Shown here: positions 40,025 to 48,534 of the stretch, piece after piece
How positions within the stretch are numbered: the first letter of the stretch is position 1
How the letters are laid out: each line of letters begins with the position of its first letter
Origin: Oscillospiraceae bacterium
GTDB lineage: Bacteria > Bacillota > Clostridia > Oscillospirales > Acutalibacteraceae
Reading direction: 5' to 3'
NCBI GenBank assembly: GCA_015066225.1
Contig: SVOT01000001.1
Location: forward strand, 407,385-471,384
Length of the DNA: 64,000 nucleotides
Position numbers and translations under genes: made by a program
Notes under the pieces: model-generated
Database searches by the model: none
Told to the model about the DNA's origin: nothing
Seen by the model: only the letters and a program-made list of their open reading frames with translations

Positions 40025-40933
40025 TTACTGTGTTTGTGCCCCATTATCAGAGGTTTGCTCTGTTTGCGGGGGTGCAGTTGTTTCCTCGTCAGCTGTAAAA
40101 ATAACTCTTTTATCATCTCTGAGGTCAACCTCACCCGTTGCATGAACGTTATTTTCATCTTCAGCTTTAACTACGTGCTTTGCTCTGCCCAATTTATTAT
40201 CTATATCATCAACAGAACCCACAAGCAAGGTTATACGTTCATCGTAAGTAAGCTTTATATTTTTGGTATTCTTAACATTTATTTCCGTAATTAACTCAAT
40301 CCCGGATTTTTCAATTGCTGAAAGAACTGCAGACAAGGCATCTCTTGTTTTTTCTGAATCAAGCTCAATAAGCTCGCCTTCCGTTGCACCCTTAACGGAA
40401 ATGCCCGTAATGTTTGATGTGCTTGCGTTCATAACCGAGGCTCCTTTGCTGAGAACCTTGCATTCTGAATCGATTATTATGTATCCGCCGCCCGATGCAA
40501 CGGCACCTATCTCTTTTGCGGGTTCAACCTCGATAATTATTGTATCAGGGAACTTTTTTGTTACTGAAACATTTTTAATATATGGAAGAGATTTTTCAAT
40601 CCCGCTCTTAACCTTGTCGCTGTTTATAAGGAAAAGTGCATCGCCCTCTGCTACACCGCTTTTTTCAACAATCATAGAAATGGGATATTTTGAATCCCCC
40701 TTAATTGCAATGTTGCCCACGTTAAAAACGAAAGCAATCATAAGAACAACACAAACACAAACAGCAACACTCACCGCCCCAAGAGTCAGAACGGCTTTCC
40801 TTATCTTTTTTTTGCGGATTCTTTTCTGTTTATTTCTTGAGCGAATTTCATCGTTTGAAAGCTGCTCCTTTTTATTTTTTGGTGTTATTACCGTATTACC
40901 TCTTTTGGTAGTTTTGCGGTTTCTTCCGTTCAT
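40025..40933 (-). CDS. ftsQ: Cell division protein FtsQ/DivIB
   Basis: A 302-aa single-pass membrane protein of the divisome. A basic cytosolic N-terminus (about 1-46) is followed by one helix (about 47-70) and an extracellular POTRA domain beginning VGNIAIKGDSKYPISMIVEKSGV. The beta domain with YIKNVSVTKKFPDTIIIEVEPAKEIG follows, and the tail is Thr/Gln-rich and acidic. It stabilises the FtsQ-L-B complex and regulates septal synthesis. One base after the murA stop. Confidence 0.9.
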   Translation of the reverse strand: MNGRNRKTTKRGNTVITPKNKKEQLSNDEIRSRNKQKRIRKKKIRKAVLTLGAVSVAVCVCVVLMIAFVFNVGNIAIKGDSKYPISMIVEKSGVAEGDALFLINSDKVKSGIEKSLPYIKNVSVTKKFPDTIIIEVEPAKEIGAVASGGGYIIIDSECKVLSKGASVMNASTSNITGISVKGATEGELIELDSEKTRDALSAVLSAIEKSGIELITEINVKNTKNIKLTYDERITLLVGSVDDIDNKLGRAKHVVKAEDENNVHATGEVDLRDDKRVIFTADEETTAPPQTEQTSDNGAQTQ

Positions 40934-40934
40934 T

Positions 40935-42194
40935 TCAGATTACCTTTCTTTTAATATCAGCATTCAATGAGCACAATGTATTTTCTATATCATCATATCC
41001 TCTGTCAATATATAACGTATTTCTGACCGTTGTCTGACCCATTGCACAAAGCCCTGCAAGAACCAACGCCGCACCGCCTCTGAGATCCGGCGAAACAACA
41101 TCTGCACCATAAAGCCTTTCAACACCGTCAACAACGGCAACTCTGCCCTCTGTTTTTATTTTCGCACCCATACGCAAAAGCTCAGGCACGTGTTTAAAAC
41201 GGGACTCGAATATATTTTCAACAATAACGCTTGTTCCCTTTGCTACAGCTGCAAGTGTTGTAAACGGTGCTTGTGCATCCGTCGGGAAGCCCGGATATGG
41301 CTGGGTAACTATTTTATCTATTCTCAACGGTCTTTGCGGAGCCTTTAACCTTACCGTTTTGCAACGTATATTGACGTTGCACCCCGCCTCCTCCAAAAGA
41401 GGAATAATTGCATTGAGATGAATGGGGTCAGCATTCTCAAGGGAAACGTCACCACCTGTTACGGCTCCTGCCAGCAAATATGTTGCAGATGCAATTCTGT
41501 CAGCTATGACAGAATGCTCGCAAGCTATCAACGTTTCTTTGCCGTTAATGGTTATAATGCTTTCACCCGCACCCGAAATATCTGCTCCGCATTTATTGAG
41601 ATAATCACACAAATCAATTATCTCGGGTTCCCTTGCGGCATTCACTATAGTGGTAGAGCCCGTGGCTGTTACCGCCGTGAGTATTGCGTTCTCGGTTGCA
41701 CCGACGCTCGGGAAAGAAAAAGTAATTTTTTTACCCTTTAATCTGACAGGCACGCTGCAGTTAAGCCTGCCGAACTCTTCATCAACCTTTACTCCAAGGC
41801 GTTTAACTGCATACAAATGCAAATCGATGGGTCTCAGCCCTATTTCGCAACCACCGGGTGCAGAAATAACCGCTTTTTTCATTCTGCCGATTATAGCACC
41901 GAGAAAAATCACCGACGAGCGCATCTCACGCATCAATGACTCGGGGATTTCATAGCCGCCGGCATCTGTGCTGTCAACAATTATGGTGTTGCCCTTTCTT
42001 GTAACCACACACCCGAGGGCTTGCAATATTTTAACAGTGCTGTTTGTATCGGAAAGCTTTGGGCAATTATGTATAACAGATTTACCGCCCACAAGATAGG
42101 TTGCCGCGAGAATCGGCAAAACGCTGTTTTTCGAGCCTTGAACCTTAACACTTCCGCTGATGCGCCTGCCACCGTTAATAATGAAAGCAGACAT
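40935..42194 (-). CDS. murA: UDP-N-acetylglucosamine 1-carboxyvinyltransferase
   Basis: Transfers enolpyruvate from PEP to UDP-GlcNAc, the first committed step of peptidoglycan synthesis, in the cytoplasm. The 419-aa length is standard. The substrate-binding Lys in VQGSKNSVLPIL (residue 22), the fosfomycin-target Cys116 in SAPGGCEIGLRPIDLH, and PYPGFPTDAQ are intact. ATG after AGGGAGAGGGTAGT. Preceded by an internal promoter that overlaps the murG stop. Confidence 0.97.
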   Translation of the reverse strand: MSAFIINGGRRISGSVKVQGSKNSVLPILAATYLVGGKSVIHNCPKLSDTNSTVKILQALGCVVTRKGNTIIVDSTDAGGYEIPESLMREMRSSVIFLGAIIGRMKKAVISAPGGCEIGLRPIDLHLYAVKRLGVKVDEEFGRLNCSVPVRLKGKKITFSFPSVGATENAILTAVTATGSTTIVNAAREPEIIDLCDYLNKCGADISGAGESIITINGKETLIACEHSVIADRIASATYLLAGAVTGGDVSLENADPIHLNAIIPLLEEAGCNVNIRCKTVRLKAPQRPLRIDKIVTQPYPGFPTDAQAPFTTLAAVAKGTSVIVENIFESRFKHVPELLRMGAKIKTEGRVAVVDGVERLYGADVVSPDLRGGAALVLAGLCAMGQTTVRNTLYIDRGYDDIENTLCSLNADIKRKVI

Positions 42195-42230
42195 ACTACC
42201 CTCTCCCTTCAGAGATTAACCTTACGGTTT

Positions 42231-42259
42231 ATAATATGTCGCTCCCGGATATATGTTAA
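42231..42259 (-). promoter_or_regulatory. Internal promoter before murA
   Basis: Minus strand TTAACA (42254-42259, overlapping the murG stop), 17-base spacer, TATTAT (42231-42236). It would allow murA-ftsQ-ftsZ expression separate from the upstream cluster. Confidence 0.6.
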
Positions 42260-43374
42260 TTTTTTATAAGACCCGTTACAATACCGCAGATTCTTGAAGC
42301 GGCATCAACCACCGCCATTTTTCTTGCGTTATCACCGATTTCTTTTAATTTTGCTTTATCTGAAAGCAATTTATCAATCTCAGCGGCAAGAATTTCGCCG
42401 TTGAGGTCTTTTTCTTCTATAATGACTGCCGCATTGTTATCAACAAGTGCCATAGCATTATGGAACTGATGGTTTTCTGTTACGTTGGGTGAAGGGATAA
42501 GAATGGATGCCTTACCCAATGCTTCAAACTCAGAAAGAGAGGAGGCACCCGCCCTGCAAATAACAAGATCTGCCGCTGAAAGGCATCTGTCCATATCGTT
42601 TATATATGTTCTGACCTGAATATTTGAAGAATTTTCAAGGTCAACGCCCTTTTCCTGAAGCCTTTCGGGAACCCACGTACCGTATTTTCCCGTCGAAATA
42701 AGATAATTATATTTAGTATCGTTCTTGTGTGAAGCAACAACCTCAACGATAGCTTCGTTTATTGCCCTTGCACCCAAGGAACCGCCCATACATAAAATAA
42801 TGGGATTATCGTTAAAGCCAAGCTCTTTTCTTGAAACCGCACCGTCTGCTTCAAGAAGCTCACCTCTTACAGGCAAGCCTGTAATAATGGGGTCATTTTT
42901 ACATTTCAGGTGTTTTTTAGCCGCTTCAACGGTTAGCATAACTGCATCAACCTTTTCGGAAAGGGCTTTATTGGTTACACCCGGATATGCGTTCTGCTCG
43001 TGAATAGCTGTGGGGATACCCATTTTAGCCGCCATTCTGATAACGGGACCGCTGACATATCCGCCAAAGCCAACAGCAACGTCGGGGTTGAATTCATTAA
43101 TTATTTTTTTTACTGCACCGGAGGATTTTAATAATCTTGTTACTGTTTTTACGTTTGCTTTAATATCCGCCGGTGAAAAGCCTCTTTTAAAGCCTGAGAT
43201 TTCTATTGTTTTCAAAGGGAAGCCTGCCGCGGGCACAATATCAGCCTCTATACGGTCAGCCGTTCCCACAAAACAGATTTCAGCATCGGGGTATTGCTTT
43301 TTAATTTCGCCCGCAACTGCAAGAGCAGGATTAACGTGGCCACCGGTTCCGCCGGCTGCAATCATAACTTTCAT
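42256..43374 (-). CDS. murG: UDP-GlcNAc:lipid I N-acetylglucosaminyltransferase
   Basis: Adds GlcNAc to lipid I to make lipid II on the inner membrane face. The 372 aa carry VMIAAGGTGGHVNPALAVA (G-loop 1, about residues 3-21), VGFGGYVSGPVI, AIHEQNAYPG, LCMGGSLGARAINEA and ICRAGASSLSEFEALGKASILIPSP. ATG at 43374, six bases after AAGGGTG; a GTG three codons upstream is less likely. Follows ftsW in the usual order. Confidence 0.97.
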   Translation of the reverse strand: MKVMIAAGGTGGHVNPALAVAGEIKKQYPDAEICFVGTADRIEADIVPAAGFPLKTIEISGFKRGFSPADIKANVKTVTRLLKSSGAVKKIINEFNPDVAVGFGGYVSGPVIRMAAKMGIPTAIHEQNAYPGVTNKALSEKVDAVMLTVEAAKKHLKCKNDPIITGLPVRGELLEADGAVSRKELGFNDNPIILCMGGSLGARAINEAIVEVVASHKNDTKYNYLISTGKYGTWVPERLQEKGVDLENSSNIQVRTYINDMDRCLSAADLVICRAGASSLSEFEALGKASILIPSPNVTENHQFHNAMALVDNNAAVIIEEKDLNGEILAAEIDKLLSDKAKLKEIGDNARKMAVVDAASRICGIVTGLIKN

Positions 43375-43385
43375 ATATAACACCC

Positions 43386-44684
43386 TTATTTTGATTTTTT
43401 TATCTTTTTATTACCGTCTCTGAAGGAATAAACCTTGGGCAAATCCGCAAGGCGCGAAACGCCAAGCACAACACCTATTTCACAAAGCGTCATTATAACC
43501 GCCGTTCCTCCGTAGCTGAAGAGAGGTAAGCTGATACCCGTGTTGGGAATCAAATCCGTAATAACCGCAAGATTTATGCCAACCTGCAATGCTATATGAA
43601 CCATAACACCCATTGCAAGAAGTGTTCCGAACCTGTTTTTGGCTTTAAAGGCAATATACATTCCCCTGCCGATAAGCACACAGAAAAGAGCAATTATTAT
43701 CATACAGCCGATAAAGCCGATTTCTTCGCCGACAATTGTGAAAATAAAGTCTGTATGGGGCTCTGAAACGAATGAGTATTTCTGTTTTGAGCCGTCAATA
43801 CCTAAGCCGAAAATTCCACCCGAGCCCAGAGCGTAAAGACCGTTGTCTGTCTGCCAGGTATCGCCGTTGCCGTCGAAGAAAGTTCTCAGACGGGTTTTCA
43901 TATAGTCCTGCAAGGGTAAATACTCATAAAAATTAATAACCAGAACAAGAGCAACGACCACTATTATTGCACCCGCAACAAACCATTTTGCCTTCGCCTC
44001 GCCCAGCCACAGCATAAACACGCCGATTGCCATAATAATTATTGCACCGGAAAGGTGACTTCCAAGGAAAACGACGCCCGCAGAAGCCACAATAATCAAG
44101 GCATACCAGAACATTGTTACGGTGGATTCCGTGAGTCTGAGACGACCACCGGTTATTATTGAAACGATATTTGCAAAGCCTTTATCGGAAGGCTTGTTGC
44201 TAAGCATTTTTTTGTGATTTTTGCTAAGACCATTTGCACAGAACAAAATAACCGCAAACTTTGTGATTTCCGAAGGCTGGAAGAATCCGAGTCGGCGATT
44301 GACACCGCCGCCACCGCCCTCAGAAATACCAAGGAAAATAGCCGCAAGAACAAGGAGCAACGAGCCCACCAATGCGGGCCATGCAAAAATTCTAAGCTTG
44401 TTATAATTAACTTTTGAAGCGATAAACATACCAATGAAACCAAGAATCATAAAGCCTGCCTGGTTTCTGAAATAGGTGTAGCCGTGACCGAAATCACGAT
44501 AGCTTTCGGGATAACTTGCAGAAAGAAGCATTACAAGCCCTATACAAGCAACTATAACGGTTATTACAACCATGGGAACATCAAGCTGGCCCTTAACAAA
44601 AAAGCCATCCCAGAAGCCGTTAAATACACCCGCCGTATTATTGGCGCGGTTTATTTTTTTGTCAGGTCTTGCATTGTTATCCAT
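43386..44684 (-). CDS. ftsW: SEDS peptidoglycan polymerase FtsW/SpoVE
   Basis: Ten-helix membrane glycosyltransferase that polymerises lipid II together with its class B PBP. The 432 aa begin with a charged cytosolic tail (about 1-35) and contain MLLSASYPES, LGFFQPSEITKFAVILF, GLGIDGSKQKYSFVSEPHTDFIFTIVGEE-type signatures and the C-terminal GISLPLFSYGGTAVIMTLCEIG. Location between mraY and murG argues for FtsW or SpoVE rather than RodA. ATG after AAGGGGAG. Confidence 0.95.
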   Translation of the reverse strand: MDNNARPDKKINRANNTAGVFNGFWDGFFVKGQLDVPMVVITVIVACIGLVMLLSASYPESYRDFGHGYTYFRNQAGFMILGFIGMFIASKVNYNKLRIFAWPALVGSLLLVLAAIFLGISEGGGGGVNRRLGFFQPSEITKFAVILFCANGLSKNHKKMLSNKPSDKGFANIVSIITGGRLRLTESTVTMFWYALIIVASAGVVFLGSHLSGAIIIMAIGVFMLWLGEAKAKWFVAGAIIVVVALVLVINFYEYLPLQDYMKTRLRTFFDGNGDTWQTDNGLYALGSGGIFGLGIDGSKQKYSFVSEPHTDFIFTIVGEEIGFIGCMIIIALFCVLIGRGMYIAFKAKNRFGTLLAMGVMVHIALQVGINLAVITDLIPNTGISLPLFSYGGTAVIMTLCEIGVVLGVSRLADLPKVYSFRDGNKKIKKSK

Positions 44685-44705
44685 TGCAATGCTCCCCTTT
44701 CGAAT

Positions 44706-45737
44706 TTATTTTAAAGCGCCGAAATACATAAGCAACACGGCAATTATACCACCGCAAAGATTTACTGCGGTAAAGATTTTAACAATTTTAACCTCTTTCC
44801 AGCCACACATTTCAAAGTGGTGGTGAATTGGTGCCATTTTGAAAATGCGTTTACCGTGAGTGAGCTTGAAGTAGCCGATCTGAATAACATCTGAGCCAAA
44901 TTCGGCAACATAGATAATACCTGTAAGAAGAATAATCAACGGGCAATCAACCGCATAAGAGAATGCAACTATCATACCACCCAGGAACATTGAGCCAAGG
45001 TCGCCCATCATTACCTTTGCGGGGTGCCAGTTCCAGATAAGGTAACCGATAAGGCCGCCTGCAAGAGCAGAGGCAAGAAGGCTTATACCAAAGCAGTTAC
45101 GTAACGCCGCAATAGCGATAAAGCTGAATGCCGCTGTAACTGTTACCGAACCGCAAAGACCGTCAAGACCGTCGGTAAAGTTAACGGCGTTAGTTGTGCA
45201 ATAAATAACCGCAACGCCCAAAACCCAGAAGAAAATCTTTGTTTCAACCATACCGACAAATGGAATGAACATACTGCCTGTGGGGTCGTTTATGTAAAGT
45301 GTTGCAAGATAGCCGACCATCAGAACAATCTGAAGAACTGTTTTTTGCATTATGGTAAGACCCATATTGCGTTTTTTTACAACCTTGATGTAGTCGTCAA
45401 GGAATCCGATGAAAGCAAAGCCGAGAGCCATTATAAGACCGCCCCAGACCTTTAATCTCATTGAATTTGCAACTATATCGTCGGTTTCAATAATCTTACC
45501 GCCGAGAATTTTATCAATGACAACAACCGCAACAAAGGCTATTACTGTGCCTGCGATAAACAGGATACCGCCCATTGTGGGTGTGCCCTGTTTGTTTTTG
45601 TGCCATTTGGGCCCGATTTCAAGAATTGTCTGACCGAATTTGAGCTTGTGAAGAAAAGGAATCACCACATAACCCAGACCGAAAGAGATACCAAAGGCAA
45701 TCACTGCCGCCGTTATACAAGCAATTATAGTATTCAT
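44706..45737 (-). CDS. mraY: Phospho-MurNAc-pentapeptide transferase
   Basis: Membrane enzyme that transfers phospho-MurNAc-pentapeptide to undecaprenyl phosphate, making lipid I. The 343 aa have about ten helices; GTPTMGGILF, GFLDDYIKV, NAVNFTDGLDGLCGS with the catalytic Asp cluster, and FKMAPIHHHFEMCGWKE are all intact. ATG at 45737 follows AAGGAGTGGGAAGT and overlaps the murF TGA (ATGA). murD, which often follows, is absent. Confidence 0.97.
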   Translation of the reverse strand: MNTIIACITAAVIAFGISFGLGYVVIPFLHKLKFGQTILEIGPKWHKNKQGTPTMGGILFIAGTVIAFVAVVVIDKILGGKIIETDDIVANSMRLKVWGGLIMALGFAFIGFLDDYIKVVKKRNMGLTIMQKTVLQIVLMVGYLATLYINDPTGSMFIPFVGMVETKIFFWVLGVAVIYCTTNAVNFTDGLDGLCGSVTVTAAFSFIAIAALRNCFGISLLASALAGGLIGYLIWNWHPAKVMMGDLGSMFLGGMIVAFSYAVDCPLIILLTGIIYVAEFGSDVIQIGYFKLTHGKRIFKMAPIHHHFEMCGWKEVKIVKIFTAVNLCGGIIAVLLMYFGALK

Positions 45738-47086
45738 ACTTCCCACTCCTTATAAAGTGCTGTAAAAATTTCTTCCATTTTCATACCCCTGCTGCCTTTG
45801 AAAAGGACTGTATCCCCTTTTCTGAGCAGAGCTTTAAGATAACTTGTCAATTCTTCTTTATCTTCAAAGGCCTTTGCTTCGCCACCCTTTTCCGAAAAAG
45901 CTGCTACTATGTTTTTCGTTGCCTCACCAAAGGTCAAAACAACATCACAATCTGTTTCGTAGGCTTTAAGACCAACCTTTTTATGTGCCTCGTTGCTGTA
46001 ATCGCCAAGCTCAAGCATATCTCCGAGAACGGCTATACTGCGTTTTTGTTTCAAGGTTTTAAGTGTTTCAAGGGCGGCACACATACTGTCAAGGTTTGCG
46101 TTGTAGCAATCCTCAATAAAGAGCATATCCTTAACAGAGGTCACCCTTTGCCTCATACCCTCGGGAACAAAATCCTTCAAGCCATCAGCCGCATCCTGCA
46201 AGCTGTAGCCGAGAACCACGCCCACACATATTGCACAAAGGGCATTATAAACGTTGTGAAGCCCCACGGCAGGAACAAATGCCTCAACCCTTTCGTTGCC
46301 GTAAACAGCGGTAAAGTGACTTCCGTCGTTACCCGCAACAATGCTTTCGGCGCGCATATCGTTACTTTCCAAAAGTCCGAAACGGATTATTTTGTAATCA
46401 TCATTTTCATAATCACAAAGCAAGGGGTTATCACCGTTAATAATAAGCGGTGAGCCTTTTTTCATACCGTGAAGAATTTCGCATTTCGCCTGCAATATGC
46501 CCTCTCTTGAGCCGAGATTTTCTATATGTGCCGTTCCAACGTTAGTTATAACGCCAATATCGGGCTCAACTGTTTGTGAAAGGCGTGAAATCTCGCCAAA
46601 ATGGTTCATACCCATTTCTATAACAGCCGCCCCGTGGCTGTTTTCAAGACAGAAAAGCGTTTTCGGAACACCTATCTCATTATTAAGATTGCCCTCTGTT
46701 CGCAACGTATCAAACTTTTTGCTGACAACGGAAAAAATCATACCCTTGCTTGTTGTTTTTCCCACGCTGCCCGTCAAAGCAATAAAAGGAATATTGAACC
46801 TTTTCCTGTAGCCGTGTGCAATATCAAGCAAAGCCTTGCCCGTATCCTCAACAACAATCACATTCTCCTTTTCACCGTTGTATCTGCTGCACACAACTGC
46901 CGCGACACCACGTGAAAGAACGTCATCCACAAAATCATTAGCATCAAAACGCTCGCCCTTTAAAGCGATAAACAACGTTTTATCATCAATTATTCTACTG
47001 TCTGTTGATATTTTTTCAATAAGACAATCTGATTTATAAACGCCGCCGCACCAAGCGGCAACCTCACTCAGAAGGATTTTTTCCAT
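45734..47086 (-). CDS. murF: UDP-MurNAc-tripeptide:D-Ala-D-Ala ligase
   Basis: Adds D-Ala-D-Ala to UDP-MurNAc-tripeptide. The 450 aa carry STDSRIIDDKTLFIALKGERFDANDF, the ATP-binding ALTGSVGKTTSKGM (about 104-117), MNHFGEISRLSQTVEPDIGVITNVGTAH-type region and EDCYNANLDSM. Lies between murE and mraY with 11-base spacing upstream and an overlapping stop-start downstream, standard for this cluster. Confidence 0.96.
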   Translation of the reverse strand: MEKILLSEVAAWCGGVYKSDCLIEKISTDSRIIDDKTLFIALKGERFDANDFVDDVLSRGVAAVVCSRYNGEKENVIVVEDTGKALLDIAHGYRKRFNIPFIALTGSVGKTTSKGMIFSVVSKKFDTLRTEGNLNNEIGVPKTLFCLENSHGAAVIEMGMNHFGEISRLSQTVEPDIGVITNVGTAHIENLGSREGILQAKCEILHGMKKGSPLIINGDNPLLCDYENDDYKIIRFGLLESNDMRAESIVAGNDGSHFTAVYGNERVEAFVPAVGLHNVYNALCAICVGVVLGYSLQDAADGLKDFVPEGMRQRVTSVKDMLFIEDCYNANLDSMCAALETLKTLKQKRSIAVLGDMLELGDYSNEAHKKVGLKAYETDCDVVLTFGEATKNIVAAFSEKGGEAKAFEDKEELTSYLKALLRKGDTVLFKGSRGMKMEEIFTALYKEWEV

Positions 47087-47097
47087 AAAAACACCTG

Positions 47098-48513
47098 TTA
47101 TTTATTCAAAATACTTGCAACTACCTCGCGTTCATCATAATGAAAACGCTCTTTGCCGATAACCTGATAAGTCTCATGACCCTTACCTGCAAGAAGAATG
47201 CTGTCGCCTTTTTGAGCAATGGAAATTGCTTTTGCGATTGCTTCGCTTCTGTCAACAACCGTAACAATCTCGGCTTTTTTGTTTTCTGTGCCCACAAGAA
47301 TATCCTTGATTATCTCCTCGGGAACCTCTGTCCTCGGGTTATCTGTTGTAACAACCACAATATCCGAAAGGTCCGCCGCTATCGCCCCCATCTTGGGGCG
47401 TTTTGTTTTGTCACGGTCACCACCGCAACCGAAAAGTGTAATTACCCTACCCTTTGTGAAGCCTCTGACGGCATTTATTGCTTTTTCGAGACCGTCGGGG
47501 CTGTGGGCGTAATCTATTATAACACTAAAATCCGTATTTGTCTGCAAAACCTCTAATCTTCCGCTGACACTTCCTGCAGTTTTTATAGCTTCTGCAACTT
47601 CTGTATCTGTGTAACCAATCATTCTCATAGCACAAATCGCTGCTAAAGAATTATAAACAGAAAAATCACCGGGGATGTGGAAAACGATTCTTTCATCGCC
47701 CAAATTATATTCTACTCTGTCAGAAAACAGTTCTATATTTTCTGCTTTATAATCCGAAGCATTATTTACGGAATAGGAGCAAGTCGGAACGTCAATTCCT
47801 TCACTCATATATTCTGATGCTTCATCATCAGAATTAAAAACCGCTGTTTTTGAATTATAAAAAAGCTCTTTTTTGCACTTTTTATATTCATCAATGGTTC
47901 CGTGGTAATCAAGGTGGTCTTGTGTGAGATTTGTGAAAACACCAACGTCAAAGGTAATGCCCGCAAGTCTTTTCTGATGAAATGCCTGCGAAGAGGTTTC
48001 CATAACGCAGATTTTCAAGCCCGCCTCAACCATAAGGCTGAAAAGCCGATGCATTTCATAAGGGTCGGGTGTAGTGAGCTCGGTGTGAAAATCCTTTTCA
48101 CCAATCATATTTTTTACAGTTCCGATAAGACCGCTTTCAACACCTAGCCTTTTGAGCATATCCTTGATTACAAAGGCGGTTGTTGTTTTGCCGTTTGTAC
48201 CGGTTATGCCGATAACGCTGAGCTTATCAACAGCTCTGCCGAAAAGATTTTTACACATAAGGGCGTACGCTTCTCTTGTGTTATTTACAATAACCTGATT
48301 TGAAAGCCCCAAATCTCTTTCGGTTATAACACAGGCAGCGCCCTCACAGAGCACCTGCTGTGCCACGGAATGACCGTCGAACCTTGCACCCTTGACGCAA
48401 ACAAAAGCGCATTTTTCCGTTATTTGGTTACTTTTATCAGTAACGTCGGAAATTTCGGTATCAATATATTCATTAAGGACCTCAACATCCTCTAAAAGCA
48501 ATGATAATAACAT
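47098..48513 (-). CDS. murE: UDP-MurNAc-L-Ala-D-Glu:meso-DAP ligase
   Basis: Adds the third stem-peptide residue. The 471 aa contain VIGITGTNGKTTTAFVIKDM (about 99-118), ELTTPDPYEMHRLF, METSSQAFHQKR, LTQDHLDYHGT and VIIDYAHSPDGLEKA. The amino-acid selectivity motif reads DNPR (VVTTDNPRTEVPEEI), the form that selects meso-diaminopimelate rather than lysine, so this organism should have A1-gamma type peptidoglycan. 21 bases after the PBP gene. Confidence 0.97.
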   Translation of the reverse strand: MLLSLLLEDVEVLNEYIDTEISDVTDKSNQITEKCAFVCVKGARFDGHSVAQQVLCEGAACVITERDLGLSNQVIVNNTREAYALMCKNLFGRAVDKLSVIGITGTNGKTTTAFVIKDMLKRLGVESGLIGTVKNMIGEKDFHTELTTPDPYEMHRLFSLMVEAGLKICVMETSSQAFHQKRLAGITFDVGVFTNLTQDHLDYHGTIDEYKKCKKELFYNSKTAVFNSDDEASEYMSEGIDVPTCSYSVNNASDYKAENIELFSDRVEYNLGDERIVFHIPGDFSVYNSLAAICAMRMIGYTDTEVAEAIKTAGSVSGRLEVLQTNTDFSVIIDYAHSPDGLEKAINAVRGFTKGRVITLFGCGGDRDKTKRPKMGAIAADLSDIVVVTTDNPRTEVPEEIIKDILVGTENKKAEIVTVVDRSEAIAKAISIAQKGDSILLAGKGHETYQVIGKERFHYDEREVVASILNK

Positions 48514-48534
48514 TTCAGACCTCCGCAGAGTGTT